Below, piece after piece: positions 22,822 through 31,368 of a DNA stretch of 64,000 nt. Position 1 is the stretch's first letter. Each line of letters begins with the position of its first letter. The notes beneath the pieces are model-generated. The model was not told where the DNA came from. It saw nothing but the letters and a program-made list of their open reading frames with translations, and searched no databases. Origin of the DNA: Pseudomonas peradeniyensis (GTDB lineage: Bacteria; Pseudomonadota; Gammaproteobacteria; Pseudomonadales; Pseudomonadaceae); assembly GCF_014268935.2 (NCBI RefSeq), contig NZ_JABWRJ020000005.1, forward strand, positions 496,001 through 560,000. The letters run 5' to 3'. The translations under genes were made by a program, and so were the position numbers.

Positions 22822-24654
22822 TCAGTGGGCCTCTTCCACGGCGGGGGCTTCGCTCACGGCAGGCGTGACGTCGGGCTTGATCCACCAGGTGTCGATGCCG
22901 ATGTCGTACTTGGGTGACACGGCGGGGTGGCCGATGTGGTTCCAGTAGGCCACGCGGGAGGTCTTGATGTGCCAGTTGGGGATCACGTAGTAGCCCCACA
23001 GCAGCACCCGGTCCAGGGCGCGGCAGTGGTCGACCAGGCTCTGGCGCGAATCGGCGTTGATCAGCTGTTCCACCAACTGGTCGATGGCGGGGTCGCGCAG
23101 GCCGATGAAGTTGCGGCTGCCGGGGTTGTCGGCGGCGGCGCTGTTCCAGTATTCACGCTGCTCGTTGCCGGGCGAGTTCGATTGCGCGAAGCCGCCGACG
23201 ATCATGTCGTAGTCCCGCGAACGCAGGCGGGTGATGTACTGCGATACGTCCACGCGGCGGATCTCGAGGTTGATGCCCAGGTCCGCGAGGTTACGCTTGA
23301 ATGGCAGCAGCACGCGCTCGAACTGGGTCTGGGCCAGCAGGAACTCGATGCTCAGCGGCTTGCCGTCCTTGTCGACCATCTTGTCGTCGACGATCTTCCA
23401 GCCGGCGTCCTGCAGCAGCTTGTAGGCCTGGCGCTGCTGGTCGCGGATCATGCCGCTGCCGTCGGTGACGGGGTTGCGGAAGGCGCCGTTGAACACCTCG
23501 TCGGGCACCTTGCCGCGCAGCGGTTCGAGGATCTTCAGCTCGGCGGGCGAGGGCAGGCCGCTGGCGGCCATCTCGGAGTTCTCGAAGTAGCTGCCGGTGC
23601 GAGTGTAGGCGCCGTTGAACAGCTGCTTGTTGGTCCACTCGAAGTCCATCAGCAGGCTGATGGCGTGGCGCACGCGGATGTCCTGGAACATCGGCTTGCG
23701 CAGGTTGAAGATGAAGCCCTGCATGCCCACCGGGTTGCCGTTGGGGATCTCTTCCTTGATCAGGCGGCCGTCGCGCACGGCGGGCACATCGTAGGCGGTG
23801 GCCCAGTTCTTCGCGCTGACTTCCAGGCCGTAGTCGAACTGGCCGGCCTTGAGGGCTTCGAGGGCGACGGTGTTGTCGCGGTAGGAGTCGAAGGTCATCA
23901 CGTCGAAGTTGTAGAAGCCGCGGTTGATCGGCAGGTCCTTGGCCCAGTAGTCCCTCACCCGCTCGTAACGGATCGAGCGGCCGGCCTTCACCTCGGCGAC
24001 CTTGTACGGGCCACTGCCGAGCGGAATTTCCAGGTTGCCGCGGTTGAAGTCGCGGTTTGCATACCAGTGCTTGGGCAGCACCGGCAGTTGGCCGAGGATC
24101 AGCGGCAGCTCGCGGTTGTTGCTGTGCTTGAACTTGAACAGCACCTTCAGCGGGTCTTCGGCGACCACTTCGGCGACGTCGGCATAGTACTGGCGGTACA
24201 GCGGCGCGCCGTCCTTGATCAGGGCGTTGAAGGTGAACACCACGTCCTCGGCGCGCATCGGGTGGCCGTCGTGGAAGCGCGCCTCGGGGCGCAGGTAGAA
24301 GCGCACCCAGCTGTTGTCGGGGGCCTTTTCGATCTTGCCGGCCACCAGGCCGTACTCGGTGAAGGGCTCGTCCAGGCTCTGGCGCATCAGGGTGTCGTAG
24401 ATGCTGCCGACGTTGTCGGCGGGCACGCCCTTGTTGATGAACGGGTTGAGGCTGTCGAAGCCGCCGAAGCTGGATTGGCGGAAGGTGCCGCCCTTGGGCG
24501 CGTCGGGGTTGACGAAGTCGAAGTGCTTGAAGGTGGCCGGGTATTTCGGCGCTTCGCCGTACAGGGTCAGGGCGTGTTGCGGGGCGGCCACGGCCGGGAG
24601 CGTGAGGCAGGCCAGCAGCAGGCTGGCGGCCAGGCGGCGCAGGGTCGGCGTCAT
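22822..24654 (-). CDS. yejA: YejA-like extracellular solute-binding protein, second copy
   Basis: A 610-residue family-5 solute-binding protein. Signal peptide about 1-24 (RRLAASLLLACLTLPAVAAPQ). Landmarks are PKYPATFKHFDFVNPDAPKGG, GGFDSLNPF, RFHDGHPMRAEDVVFTF, GSGPYKV and HAISLLMDFEWTNKQLFNGAY. It delivers oligopeptides to YejBE. The ATG overlaps the TGA of the upstream paralogous gene (ATGA), so the two are coupled. The first 47 residues of the longer open frame are the neighbour's coding region and were excluded. Confidence 0.92.
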   Translation of the reverse strand: MTPTLRRLAASLLLACLTLPAVAAPQHALTLYGEAPKYPATFKHFDFVNPDAPKGGTFRQSSFGGFDSLNPFINKGVPADNVGSIYDTLMRQSLDEPFTEYGLVAGKIEKAPDNSWVRFYLRPEARFHDGHPMRAEDVVFTFNALIKDGAPLYRQYYADVAEVVAEDPLKVLFKFKHSNNRELPLILGQLPVLPKHWYANRDFNRGNLEIPLGSGPYKVAEVKAGRSIRYERVRDYWAKDLPINRGFYNFDVMTFDSYRDNTVALEALKAGQFDYGLEVSAKNWATAYDVPAVRDGRLIKEEIPNGNPVGMQGFIFNLRKPMFQDIRVRHAISLLMDFEWTNKQLFNGAYTRTGSYFENSEMAASGLPSPAELKILEPLRGKVPDEVFNGAFRNPVTDGSGMIRDQQRQAYKLLQDAGWKIVDDKMVDKDGKPLSIEFLLAQTQFERVLLPFKRNLADLGINLEIRRVDVSQYITRLRSRDYDMIVGGFAQSNSPGNEQREYWNSAAADNPGSRNFIGLRDPAIDQLVEQLINADSRQSLVDHCRALDRVLLWGYYVIPNWHIKTSRVAYWNHIGHPAVSPKYDIGIDTWWIKPDVTPAVSEAPAVEEAH

Positions 24655-26483
24655 TTGGCTTTCTCCGAAGTCTTCTTGATCCACCAGCTGTTCAGCCCGA
24701 GGGTGTAGGGCGGCGTGGTGACAAAGGCGAACCGGTTGCGGTAGGCCAGGCGGTGATTGTCGAGGTACCAGTTGGGGATCATGTAGTACTGCCATGAGAG
24801 CACGCGGTCCAGGGCGCGCGCGGCGGCGATCTGGTCATCGCGGCTGCGGGCGGCGAGCAGGGTGTCGAGCAGGTGGTCGACCACCGGGTCCTTCACGCCA
24901 GCATAGTTCTTGCTGCCCTTGGTGGCGGCCTGGCTCGAATGGAAATACAGCCACTGTTCGAGGCCCGGGCTCAGGGTCTGGTTCAGGGTCATCAGGATCA
25001 TGTCGAAATCGAACTGGTCGAGCCGTTGTTTGTACTGGGCGCGGTCGACGGTGCGCAAGCGCGCATCGATGCCGATGCTGGCCAAATTTTCGACATAAGG
25101 TTGCAGGATGCGTTCGAGGTTCGGGTTCACCAGCAGCAGTTCCATACGGAATGGCTGGCCCTTGCCGTCCACCAGGCGCTGGCCGTTGAGCTTCCAGCCG
25201 GCCTGGGCGAACAGGTCGAGGGCCTGGCGCAGGGCCGCGCGGCTGATGCCGCTGCCGTCGGTGTGGCTGACCTGGTAGGGCTGGGTGAACAGCTTTTCGG
25301 GCAACTGGTCGCGGAACGGCTTGAGCAGCAGCCACTCCTTGCCGGTGGGCAGGCCGCTGGCGGTGAACTCGCTGTTGGGGTAGTAGCTGGTGGCGCGCCG
25401 GTAGGCGCCGTTGAACAGGGCGCGATTGGTCCATTCGAAGTCGAGCATCAGGCCCAGCGCCTGGCGCACCCGTGGGTCGCTGAACGCGGCACGGCGGCTG
25501 TTCATGAACAGGCCTTGGGTCTGCGTGGGGATCTGGTGCGGGATCTGCGCCTTGATCACCTCGCCCCGGCGCACGGCGGGGAAGGTGTAGCCGTTGGCCC
25601 AGTTCTTCGCCTGGTGCTCGATATAGATGTCGAACTCACCGGCCTTGAACGCTTCGAAGGCCACGGTGGCGTCACGGTAGAACTCGTATTCGACGCGCTT
25701 GAAGTTGTACTTGCCGCGGTTCACGGCCAGGTCCTTGCCCCAGTAGTCCTTCACCCGTTCGAACACCAGGCGCCGGCCCGGTTGCACCTCGCTGATGCGG
25801 TAGGGGCCGCTGCCCAGCGGCGGCTCGAAGGTGGTGGCCTTGAAGTCGCGCTTTTCCCAGTAGTGCTTGGGCAGCACCGGCATCTCGCCCAGGCGCAGGA
25901 TCAGCAACGGGTTGCCGGCGCGTTTGAACACGAAGCGGATGCGCAGCGGACCGAGGATGTCGACCCGGGCCACTTCCTGCAGGTTGGTGCGGTAGATCGG
26001 GTGGCCGTCCTTGAGCAGGGTGCGGTAGCTGAAGGCGACGTCGGCGGCGGTGATCGGCACGCCGTCGTGGAAGTGCGCTTCGGGGCGCAGGTTGAACACC
26101 ACCCAGCTGCGGTCCTCGCTGTACTCGACGGAACGGGCGATCAGGCCGTAGCTGGAAGTGGGCTCGTCGCCGGAGGGGTCGTACATGCCGGTGCCAACCA
26201 TCAGCGGCTCGTTGAGCTCGTTGATGCCGTACTGCAGGAAGTTGGGCGTGGTGACCGGGCTCGAGCCCTTGAAGGTGTAGGGGTTGAGCGTGTCGAAGGT
26301 GCCGAAGGCCATGGCCCGCAAGGTGCCGCCTTTCGGGGCTTGCGGATTGACCCAGTCGAAGTGGGTGAAGCTGGCCGGGTACTTGAGCGTGCCGAACTGC
26401 GCGTATCCGTGGCTTTCGCTCACCATCGCGACGGCGGGGAAGCTCAAGGCCAGGCTGAGAGACAGCAGGAGGGGACGTATCAA
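24651..26483 (-). CDS. YejA-like extracellular solute-binding protein, first copy
   Basis: A 610-residue family-5 solute-binding protein, a tandem paralogue of the next gene. Signal peptide about 1-19 (RPLLLSLSLALSFPAVAMV). Shared landmarks are KYPASFTHFDWVNPQAPKGG, FDTLNPYTF, HFHDGVPITAADVAFSY, GSGPYRI and LGLMLDFEWTNRALFNGAY. It is the first gene of the five-gene yej-type operon. Two binding proteins for one permease suggest a wider or split peptide specificity. It is preceded by a REP element and the convergent-spaced end of mltD. Confidence 0.92.
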   Translation of the reverse strand: MIRPLLLSLSLALSFPAVAMVSESHGYAQFGTLKYPASFTHFDWVNPQAPKGGTLRAMAFGTFDTLNPYTFKGSSPVTTPNFLQYGINELNEPLMVGTGMYDPSGDEPTSSYGLIARSVEYSEDRSWVVFNLRPEAHFHDGVPITAADVAFSYRTLLKDGHPIYRTNLQEVARVDILGPLRIRFVFKRAGNPLLILRLGEMPVLPKHYWEKRDFKATTFEPPLGSGPYRISEVQPGRRLVFERVKDYWGKDLAVNRGKYNFKRVEYEFYRDATVAFEAFKAGEFDIYIEHQAKNWANGYTFPAVRRGEVIKAQIPHQIPTQTQGLFMNSRRAAFSDPRVRQALGLMLDFEWTNRALFNGAYRRATSYYPNSEFTASGLPTGKEWLLLKPFRDQLPEKLFTQPYQVSHTDGSGISRAALRQALDLFAQAGWKLNGQRLVDGKGQPFRMELLLVNPNLERILQPYVENLASIGIDARLRTVDRAQYKQRLDQFDFDMILMTLNQTLSPGLEQWLYFHSSQAATKGSKNYAGVKDPVVDHLLDTLLAARSRDDQIAAARALDRVLSWQYYMIPNWYLDNHRLAYRNRFAFVTTPPYTLGLNSWWIKKTSEKAK

Positions 26484-26589
26484 GTCGGCATCCGATCCAG
26501 AAGGCGTTGGGCTTGGTTCGGGGTACAGTAACAGCTTGTCTGGAATGGAAAAAGGGTAGGGCGCGGGGCTTTGCTTCAGCCTTCAAAGC

Positions 26590-26670
26590 ATCGCGGGGCA
26601 AGCCCGCTCCCACGCCAGGTCACGATCGGCGTGGGAGCGGCGGTTCGCCGCTGCGACTTGCCCCGCGATT
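26590..26670. repeat. REP pair
   Basis: TCGCGGGGCAAGCCCGCTCCCACGCC and GGCGTGGGAGCGGCGG...CTTGCCCCGCGAT form an inverted pair between the mltD stop and the yej operon. Confidence 0.75.
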
Positions 26671-26676
26671 GGGCTG

Positions 26677-28104
26677 TCAACGCGACAGGTAGACGGTCAG
26701 CGTCTGCCCCGGCTTGAGCGCATGCCCGCTACGCGGGTTCCAGCGCTTGAGGTGTTTCATCTCGACGTTGAAACGCTTGGCCACCAGGTAGTACGAGTCG
26801 CCCTTGCGCACCTTGTACTGGGTGGAGCGTTGCTTGGCATCGGCCACGCGGTTGGCCGCCGCGCTCGGCGCGTTGCCGCCACGCAGGGCCAGCACCTGGC
26901 CGACCTTGAGGCTGTTGCCGCGTAGGCTGTTCCAACGCTGGATGTCCTTGACCGCGACACGGTTGGCCTTGGCGATGCTGCCCAGGTTGTCGCCACGCTT
27001 GACCCGGTAGCTGCGTGCGGCCGGTGCCTTGGCATCGGCCAGGGCGGCCTGGAACACGGCCTTGTTCGGCTGCAGGGCGACCAGTTCCTCGGGCTTGAGG
27101 TTGGACATGCGGTCGCTCAGCAGCTGCGCCTTGGCGGTGGGCACCAGCAATTGCTGCGGGCCATCCACGGTCATGCGCTTCTTGAAGGCGGGGTTGAGCT
27201 GGATCAGCTCGTCTTCGTCGATGTCGGCGAAGGCCGCGACGCGGGACAGGTCGAGGCGGTCGTTGATGGCGACGGCTTCGAAATAGGGTTCGTTGGCGAT
27301 CGGGTTCAGGTTGATCCCGTAGGCGGCCGGGGTGTTGACCACCTGCGACAGGGCCAGCAGCTTGGGTACGTAGTCGCGGGTTTCCTGCGGCAATGGCAGG
27401 TTCCAGTAGTCGGTCGGCAGGCCCAGGCGCTCGTTGCGCTCGATGGCGCGGCTGACGGTGCCTTCTCCGGCATTGTAGGCCGCCAGGGCCAGCAGCCAGT
27501 CGCCGTTGAACATGTCGTGCAGGCGGTTCAGGTAGTCCAGCGCGGCGTTGGTCGAGGCGGTGACGTCGCGACGGCCGTCATAGAAGTTGGTCTGGCGCAG
27601 CTTGAAGTGACGCCCGGTGGACGGGATGAACTGCCACATGCCGGCGGCGTGCGCGCGGGAGTAGGCCATCGGGTTGTAGGCGCTCTCGATGGCCGGCAGC
27701 AGGGCCAGCTCCAGCGGCATGTCGCGTTCTTCGAGGCGCTCGACGATGTAGTGCAGGTAGAGGCTGCCGCGCTCGCCGGCGTTCTCGAGGAACGACGGGT
27801 TGCTGGCGAACCACAGGCGTTGCTGTTCGATGCGTGGGTTGACGTCCATGCCGTCCTGCAGGGTGAAGCCCTGGCGCATGCGTTCCCAGACGTCCTGTGG
27901 CGGCGCTTCCTTGGGCTTGACCACCAGCGGCGCGGGCTTGTGCTTGATCCGCGCCTGGTAGTTGTGCGCGCGAACGCTGTCCGAATCGTCGAGCTGACGG
28001 GTGCTCTGGCAGCCGACCAGGGTGGCGGCCAGCGCCAGTGCACTGATCTGTGCCAGTCGCGTCAGGGCGACCGAATGAGCGGTTCTGCGGCTAGGGGAAG
28101 ACAT
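26677..28104 (-). CDS. mltD: membrane-bound lytic murein transglycosylase D
   Basis: A 475-residue lipoprotein enzyme that cleaves peptidoglycan glycan strands with formation of anhydromuramic acid. Lipobox LVGC with the lipidated Cys at 32. The lysozyme-like domain has catalytic Glu140 in LLPAIESAYNP, followed by AAGMWQFIPSTG and LALAAYNAGEGTV. Two C-terminal LysM domains (about 366-409 and 426-470: YRVKRGDNLGSIAKAN, YKVRKGDSYYLVAKRF) bind peptidoglycan. Lies 100 bases downstream of gloB, as the gloB-mltD pairing found in many gamma-proteobacteria. Confidence 0.95.
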   Translation of the reverse strand: MSSPSRRTAHSVALTRLAQISALALAATLVGCQSTRQLDDSDSVRAHNYQARIKHKPAPLVVKPKEAPPQDVWERMRQGFTLQDGMDVNPRIEQQRLWFASNPSFLENAGERGSLYLHYIVERLEERDMPLELALLPAIESAYNPMAYSRAHAAGMWQFIPSTGRHFKLRQTNFYDGRRDVTASTNAALDYLNRLHDMFNGDWLLALAAYNAGEGTVSRAIERNERLGLPTDYWNLPLPQETRDYVPKLLALSQVVNTPAAYGINLNPIANEPYFEAVAINDRLDLSRVAAFADIDEDELIQLNPAFKKRMTVDGPQQLLVPTAKAQLLSDRMSNLKPEELVALQPNKAVFQAALADAKAPAARSYRVKRGDNLGSIAKANRVAVKDIQRWNSLRGNSLKVGQVLALRGGNAPSAAANRVADAKQRSTQYKVRKGDSYYLVAKRFNVEMKHLKRWNPRSGHALKPGQTLTVYLSR

Positions 28105-28204
28105 CGGCTGGAACGGTTATCCGGGCAAAAAAGTTGGGCGATTCTAGAAACCGGCCCCGGCCGGGTCAACCTTTGGGCTTATGTCACGATATATCTTGAG
28201 GTTA

Positions 28205-28984
28205 TCAGAACACGTCCTTCCAAGACCTCAAGGCAGCAAAAACAGTGGCTTGGGTGGGGTTGGAATGTCCCTTCCATTCGTCTGCTTTTTGTTTAACGAA
28301 TGTTTCAGCGGTACGCAAAAACGGGTTGGTCAGGCGCTCGAGGCCGATGGTGGAGGGCAAGCTGATGCGATTGTCGGCGCGCAGGCGGGTAACGTCTTCG
28401 AAGCGTTGCAGAACGTGCGGGTTTTCCGGTTCCACGGCGCGGGCGAAGCGCAGGTTGCTCAGGGTGTACTCGTGGGCGCAGTACACTTCGGTCTCTGCGG
28501 GCAGCGCGGCCAGGCGCTGCAGCGAGTGGTGCATCTGCTCGGGCGTGCCTTCGAACAGGCGGCCGCAGCCGGCGGCGAACAGGGTGTCGCCACTGAACAG
28601 TAGCGGCGTAGGCGATTGCGCAGTGTAATAGGCGATGTGCCCCAAGGTGTGGCCGGGCATGGCCATGACTTCGAAGGTCAGGCCCAGTGCCTGGACCTGC
28701 GCGCCGTCCTCCAGGGCAACGTCGCGGGCCGGGATGCGTTCGCTGGCCGGGCCGTAGACGGTGGCGCCGCTGGCCTGCTTCAGGGCTTCGACGCCGCCGA
28801 CGTGGTCATGGTGGTGGTGGGTGACCAGGATCGCCTCCAGCGCCCAGTCGGGATGCTGGCCGAGCCAGGCGAGCACCGGCCCGGCATCGCCGGGATCGAC
28901 CACTGCGCAGCGGCGATTGGCAGTATCCTGTAACAACCAGATGTAGTTGTCGTTGAAAGCGGGTAGGGCATCGATCTGTATCAT
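28205..28984 (-). CDS. gloB: hydroxyacylglutathione hydrolase (glyoxalase II)
   Basis: A 259-residue metallo-beta-lactamase-fold enzyme that hydrolyses S-lactoylglutathione to lactate and glutathione in methylglyoxal detoxification. Binuclear metal site His56-x-His58-x-Asp60-His61 (THHHHDHVGG), further ligands in MPGHTLGHIAYY and FSGDTLFAAGCGR, and VYCAHEYTLSNLRFA near the glutathione site. The start MIQIDALPAFNDNY is the family norm. Divergent from the methyltransferase gene, whose start lies 84 bases away. Confidence 0.96.
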   Translation of the reverse strand: MIQIDALPAFNDNYIWLLQDTANRRCAVVDPGDAGPVLAWLGQHPDWALEAILVTHHHHDHVGGVEALKQASGATVYGPASERIPARDVALEDGAQVQALGLTFEVMAMPGHTLGHIAYYTAQSPTPLLFSGDTLFAAGCGRLFEGTPEQMHHSLQRLAALPAETEVYCAHEYTLSNLRFARAVEPENPHVLQRFEDVTRLRADNRISLPSTIGLERLTNPFLRTAETFVKQKADEWKGHSNPTQATVFAALRSWKDVF

Positions 28985-29068
28985 GTGCGGATCCGTATCG
29001 CCAAGCCTGGACATTGGGGGCATCTTAGCCGCGATGGCGCGGCCGGAGAACCTTCGAGGGAGAACGCA

Positions 29069-29842
29069 ATGACCGACCAAGCCTTCGCCCAGGCCGACCC
29101 CGACTGGGTCGAGCTCATCAGCCTGGCCCGCGACTGGTTCAGTGGCCCGCTTGGGCAGTTGATGCTCAAGGAAGAGGAAAAGTTGCTTGAAGAAGAGCTG
29201 CGACGGTTCTTCGGTGGCTACCTGGTGCACTACGGCCCCTGCGCCGAACCCCCGCCCAATGCGCCACAGGTGCAGCGCAACGTGCGCCTCGGTGCGCCGT
29301 TGCCGGGGGTGGAGATCGTCTGCGAGGAGCAGGCCTGGCCGTTGTCGGAGCATGCCGCCGACGTGGTGGTGCTGCAGCATGGCCTGGACTTCAGCCTGTC
29401 GCCCCATGGCCTGCTGCGCGAGGCGGCCAGCGCGGTGCGCCCGGGCGGTCACCTGCTGATCGTCGGCATCAACCCGTGGAGCAGCTGGGGCCTGCGGCAT
29501 TTCTTCAGCCAGGGCGCCTTGCGCAAGGCCCGCTGCATCTCGCCTTCGCGGGTCGGCGACTGGCTCAACCTGCTGGGCTTCGCGCTGGAGAAACGCCGCT
29601 TCGGGTGCTATCGTCCGCCGCTTGCCTCGCCGGCCTGGCAGCAGCGTCTGGCCGGCTGGGAGCGGGTGGCCGGGGGTTGGCAGAGCGCCGGGGGCGGCGT
29701 CTACCTGCTGGTGGCGCGCAAGATGGTGGTCGGCCTGCGGCCGCTGCGCCTTGAACGCCGCGAGCCGATGGGCAAGCTGCTGCCGCTGCCATTGGCCAAG
29801 GTCAACCGCAGCGCCACCCACCCCGATTCCGAAAAGCACTGA
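29069..29842 (+). CDS. YafS-like class I SAM-dependent methyltransferase
   Basis: A 257-residue putative S-adenosylmethionine methyltransferase of the type found next to gloB and rnhA (E. coli YafS). The central AADVVVLQHGLDFSLSPHGLLREAASAVRPGGHLLIVGINPWSSWGLR region (about 111-155) is the conserved core; the glycine-rich motif I is weak. The substrate is unknown. The start follows a GAGGGA box; the longer frame from 28985 would use the gloB promoter region. It ends 13 bases before rnhA, so they are probably one transcript. Confidence 0.85.
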   Translation: MTDQAFAQADPDWVELISLARDWFSGPLGQLMLKEEEKLLEEELRRFFGGYLVHYGPCAEPPPNAPQVQRNVRLGAPLPGVEIVCEEQAWPLSEHAADVVVLQHGLDFSLSPHGLLREAASAVRPGGHLLIVGINPWSSWGLRHFFSQGALRKARCISPSRVGDWLNLLGFALEKRRFGCYRPPLASPAWQQRLAGWERVAGGWQSAGGGVYLLVARKMVVGLRPLRLERREPMGKLLPLPLAKVNRSATHPDSEKH

Positions 29843-29855
29843 ACACGAGTGGTAC

Positions 29856-30302
29856 ATGAGCGATAGCGTCGAGATCTACACCGATGGTGCCTGCAAGGGC
29901 AATCCCGGCCCGGGCGGCTGGGGCGTCCTGATGGTTTTCAAGGGCGTCGAGAAGGAACTGTGGGGCGGCGAGCGTGAGACCACCAACAACCGCATGGAGC
30001 TGATGGCCGCGATCGAGGGCCTGAAGGCGCTCAAGCGCGAGTGCGAGGTGGTGCTGACCACCGACTCCCAGTACGTGATGAAGGGCATCAACGAGTGGAT
30101 GACCAACTGGAAGAAGCGCGGCTGGAAAACCGCCGCCAAGGAGCCGGTGAAGAACGCCGACCTGTGGATGGCCCTCGATGAACAGGTCAACCGGCACAAG
30201 GTGACCTGGAAGTGGGTGCGCGGGCATATCGGCCACCCGGGTAACGAGCGGGCTGACCAGTTGGCCAATCGTGGGGTCGACGAAGTACGCGCCCAGCGTT
30301 GA
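29856..30302 (+). CDS. rnhA: ribonuclease HI
   Basis: A 148-residue endonuclease that degrades RNA in RNA-DNA hybrids. The four catalytic carboxylates are in place: Asp10 (IYTDGACKGNPG), Glu48 (NNRMELMA), Asp70 (LTTDSQYV) and Asp134 (NERADQLA), plus His124 (VRGHIGHPGN). Follows the methyltransferase gene by 13 bases and precedes dnaQ, the common rnhA-dnaQ arrangement, here with a REP pair inserted between them. Confidence 0.97.
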   Translation: MSDSVEIYTDGACKGNPGPGGWGVLMVFKGVEKELWGGERETTNNRMELMAAIEGLKALKRECEVVLTTDSQYVMKGINEWMTNWKKRGWKTAAKEPVKNADLWMALDEQVNRHKVTWKWVRGHIGHPGNERADQLANRGVDEVRAQR

Positions 30303-30314
30303 TTGTGTTGCGGG

Positions 30315-30384
30315 CCATCGCGGGGCAAGCCCGCTCCCACAGGGTGAGCACTGTATGCGTGGGAGCGGGCTTGCCCCGCGATGG
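30315..30384. repeat. REP pair between rnhA and dnaQ
   Basis: CATCGCGGGGCAAGCCCGCTCCCAC and GTGGGAGCGGGCTTGCCCCGCGATG, a perfect inverted pair around an 18-base loop region. Confidence 0.8.
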
Positions 30385-30452
30385 CCGCAAAGCGGCCCCG
30401 ATTTCGGTATACTCCCACCCCGAATTCAAGCACCGCCAGTTGGAGTCCCCGC

Positions 30453-31208
30453 GTGGAGCAGCAGCAAGACAAACGGTTCGTCATCCTCGACACCGAGACC
30501 ACCGGCATGCCGGTGGCCGAAGGCCACCGCATCATCGAGATCGGTTGCGTCGAGGTCGTGGGCCGGCGCCTGACCGGGCGGCATTTTCACGTCTACCTGC
30601 AGCCTGACCGCGACAGTGACGAGGGCGCGATCAACGTCCACGGCATCACCGACGCCTTCCTGGTCGGCAAGCCGCGTTTCGGCGATGTGGCCGAGGAGTT
30701 CTTCGAGTTCATCCAGGGCGCCACCCTGGTCATCCACAACGCGGCGTTCGACGTCGGCTTCATCAACAACGAGTTCGCGCTGATCGGCCAGCAGGACCGC
30801 GCCGACATCTCACAGCACTGCCCGATCCTCGACACCCTGATGATGGCGCGCTCGCGCCATCCGGGGCAGCGCAACAGCCTCGATGCGCTGTGCAAACGCT
30901 ACGGTATCGACAACTCTGGCCGTGAACTGCACGGCGCCTTGCTCGACTCGGAACTGCTGGCCGACGTCTACCTGGCGATGACCGGCGGCCAGACCAGCCT
31001 GTCGCTGGCGGGGGATGGCGCGCAGGGCGAGGATGGGCAGGCCAGTACCGGCAGCGAGATCCGTCGGATTACCGGCCGTGCGGCAGGTAAGGTGATCATG
31101 GCTAGCGAGGAAGAGCTCGAGGCCCATGCAGAGCGCTTGGCGGCCGTCGCGAAGTCAGCCGGTGGGCCGGCGATGTGGCAGGCGTTGACCGAGCCGACCG
31201 CCAGCTGA
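30453..31208 (+). CDS. dnaQ: DNA polymerase III epsilon subunit, 3'-5' proofreading exonuclease
   Basis: A 251-residue DEDDh exonuclease that proofreads chromosomal replication. ExoI is LDTETTG with Asp13 and Glu15, ExoII is VIHNAAFDVGFINNE, ExoIII is LHGALLDSELLADVYL; the C-terminal tail, which binds the polymerase alpha subunit, ends GGPAMWQALTEP. The GTG start at 30453 after TTGGAGTCCCCGC is preferred: an upstream ATG at 30381 would place 24 residues of REP-derived sequence in front of the family N-terminus. Confidence 0.95.
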   Translation: MEQQQDKRFVILDTETTGMPVAEGHRIIEIGCVEVVGRRLTGRHFHVYLQPDRDSDEGAINVHGITDAFLVGKPRFGDVAEEFFEFIQGATLVIHNAAFDVGFINNEFALIGQQDRADISQHCPILDTLMMARSRHPGQRNSLDALCKRYGIDNSGRELHGALLDSELLADVYLAMTGGQTSLSLAGDGAQGEDGQASTGSEIRRITGRAAGKVIMASEEELEAHAERLAAVAKSAGGPAMWQALTEPTAS

Positions 31209-31229
31209 TCTAAAGAAAGTACCGGCCCT

Positions 31230-31325
31230 ATCGCGGGGCAAGTCGCAGCGGCGAACCGCCGCTCCCACGCCAGCCCTTGATAACTTTTTAAGGGCTGGCG
31301 TGGGAGCGAGCTTGCCCCGCGATGG
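31230..31325. repeat. REP pair with long central hairpin
   Basis: ATCGCGGGGCAAGTCGCAGCGG...GCTCCCACGCC and GGCGTGGGAGCGAGCTTGCCCCGCGAT, with the inner stem ACGCCAGCCCTT/AAGGGCTGGCGT around a T-rich loop. It lies between dnaQ and the decarboxylase gene and may act as a terminator. Confidence 0.75.
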
Positions 31326-31368
31326 CATCAACTACCCTGAGGGAAAAGCCCGCAGAGGTAGCCGCCCG

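Noticed and set aside
22927..24708. A 593-codon plus-strand frame opposite the second YejA-like gene
   Set aside because: It is antisense to a clear family-5 binding-protein gene, has Val/Gly/Ala-rich composition typical of high-GC shadow frames and shows no family motif.
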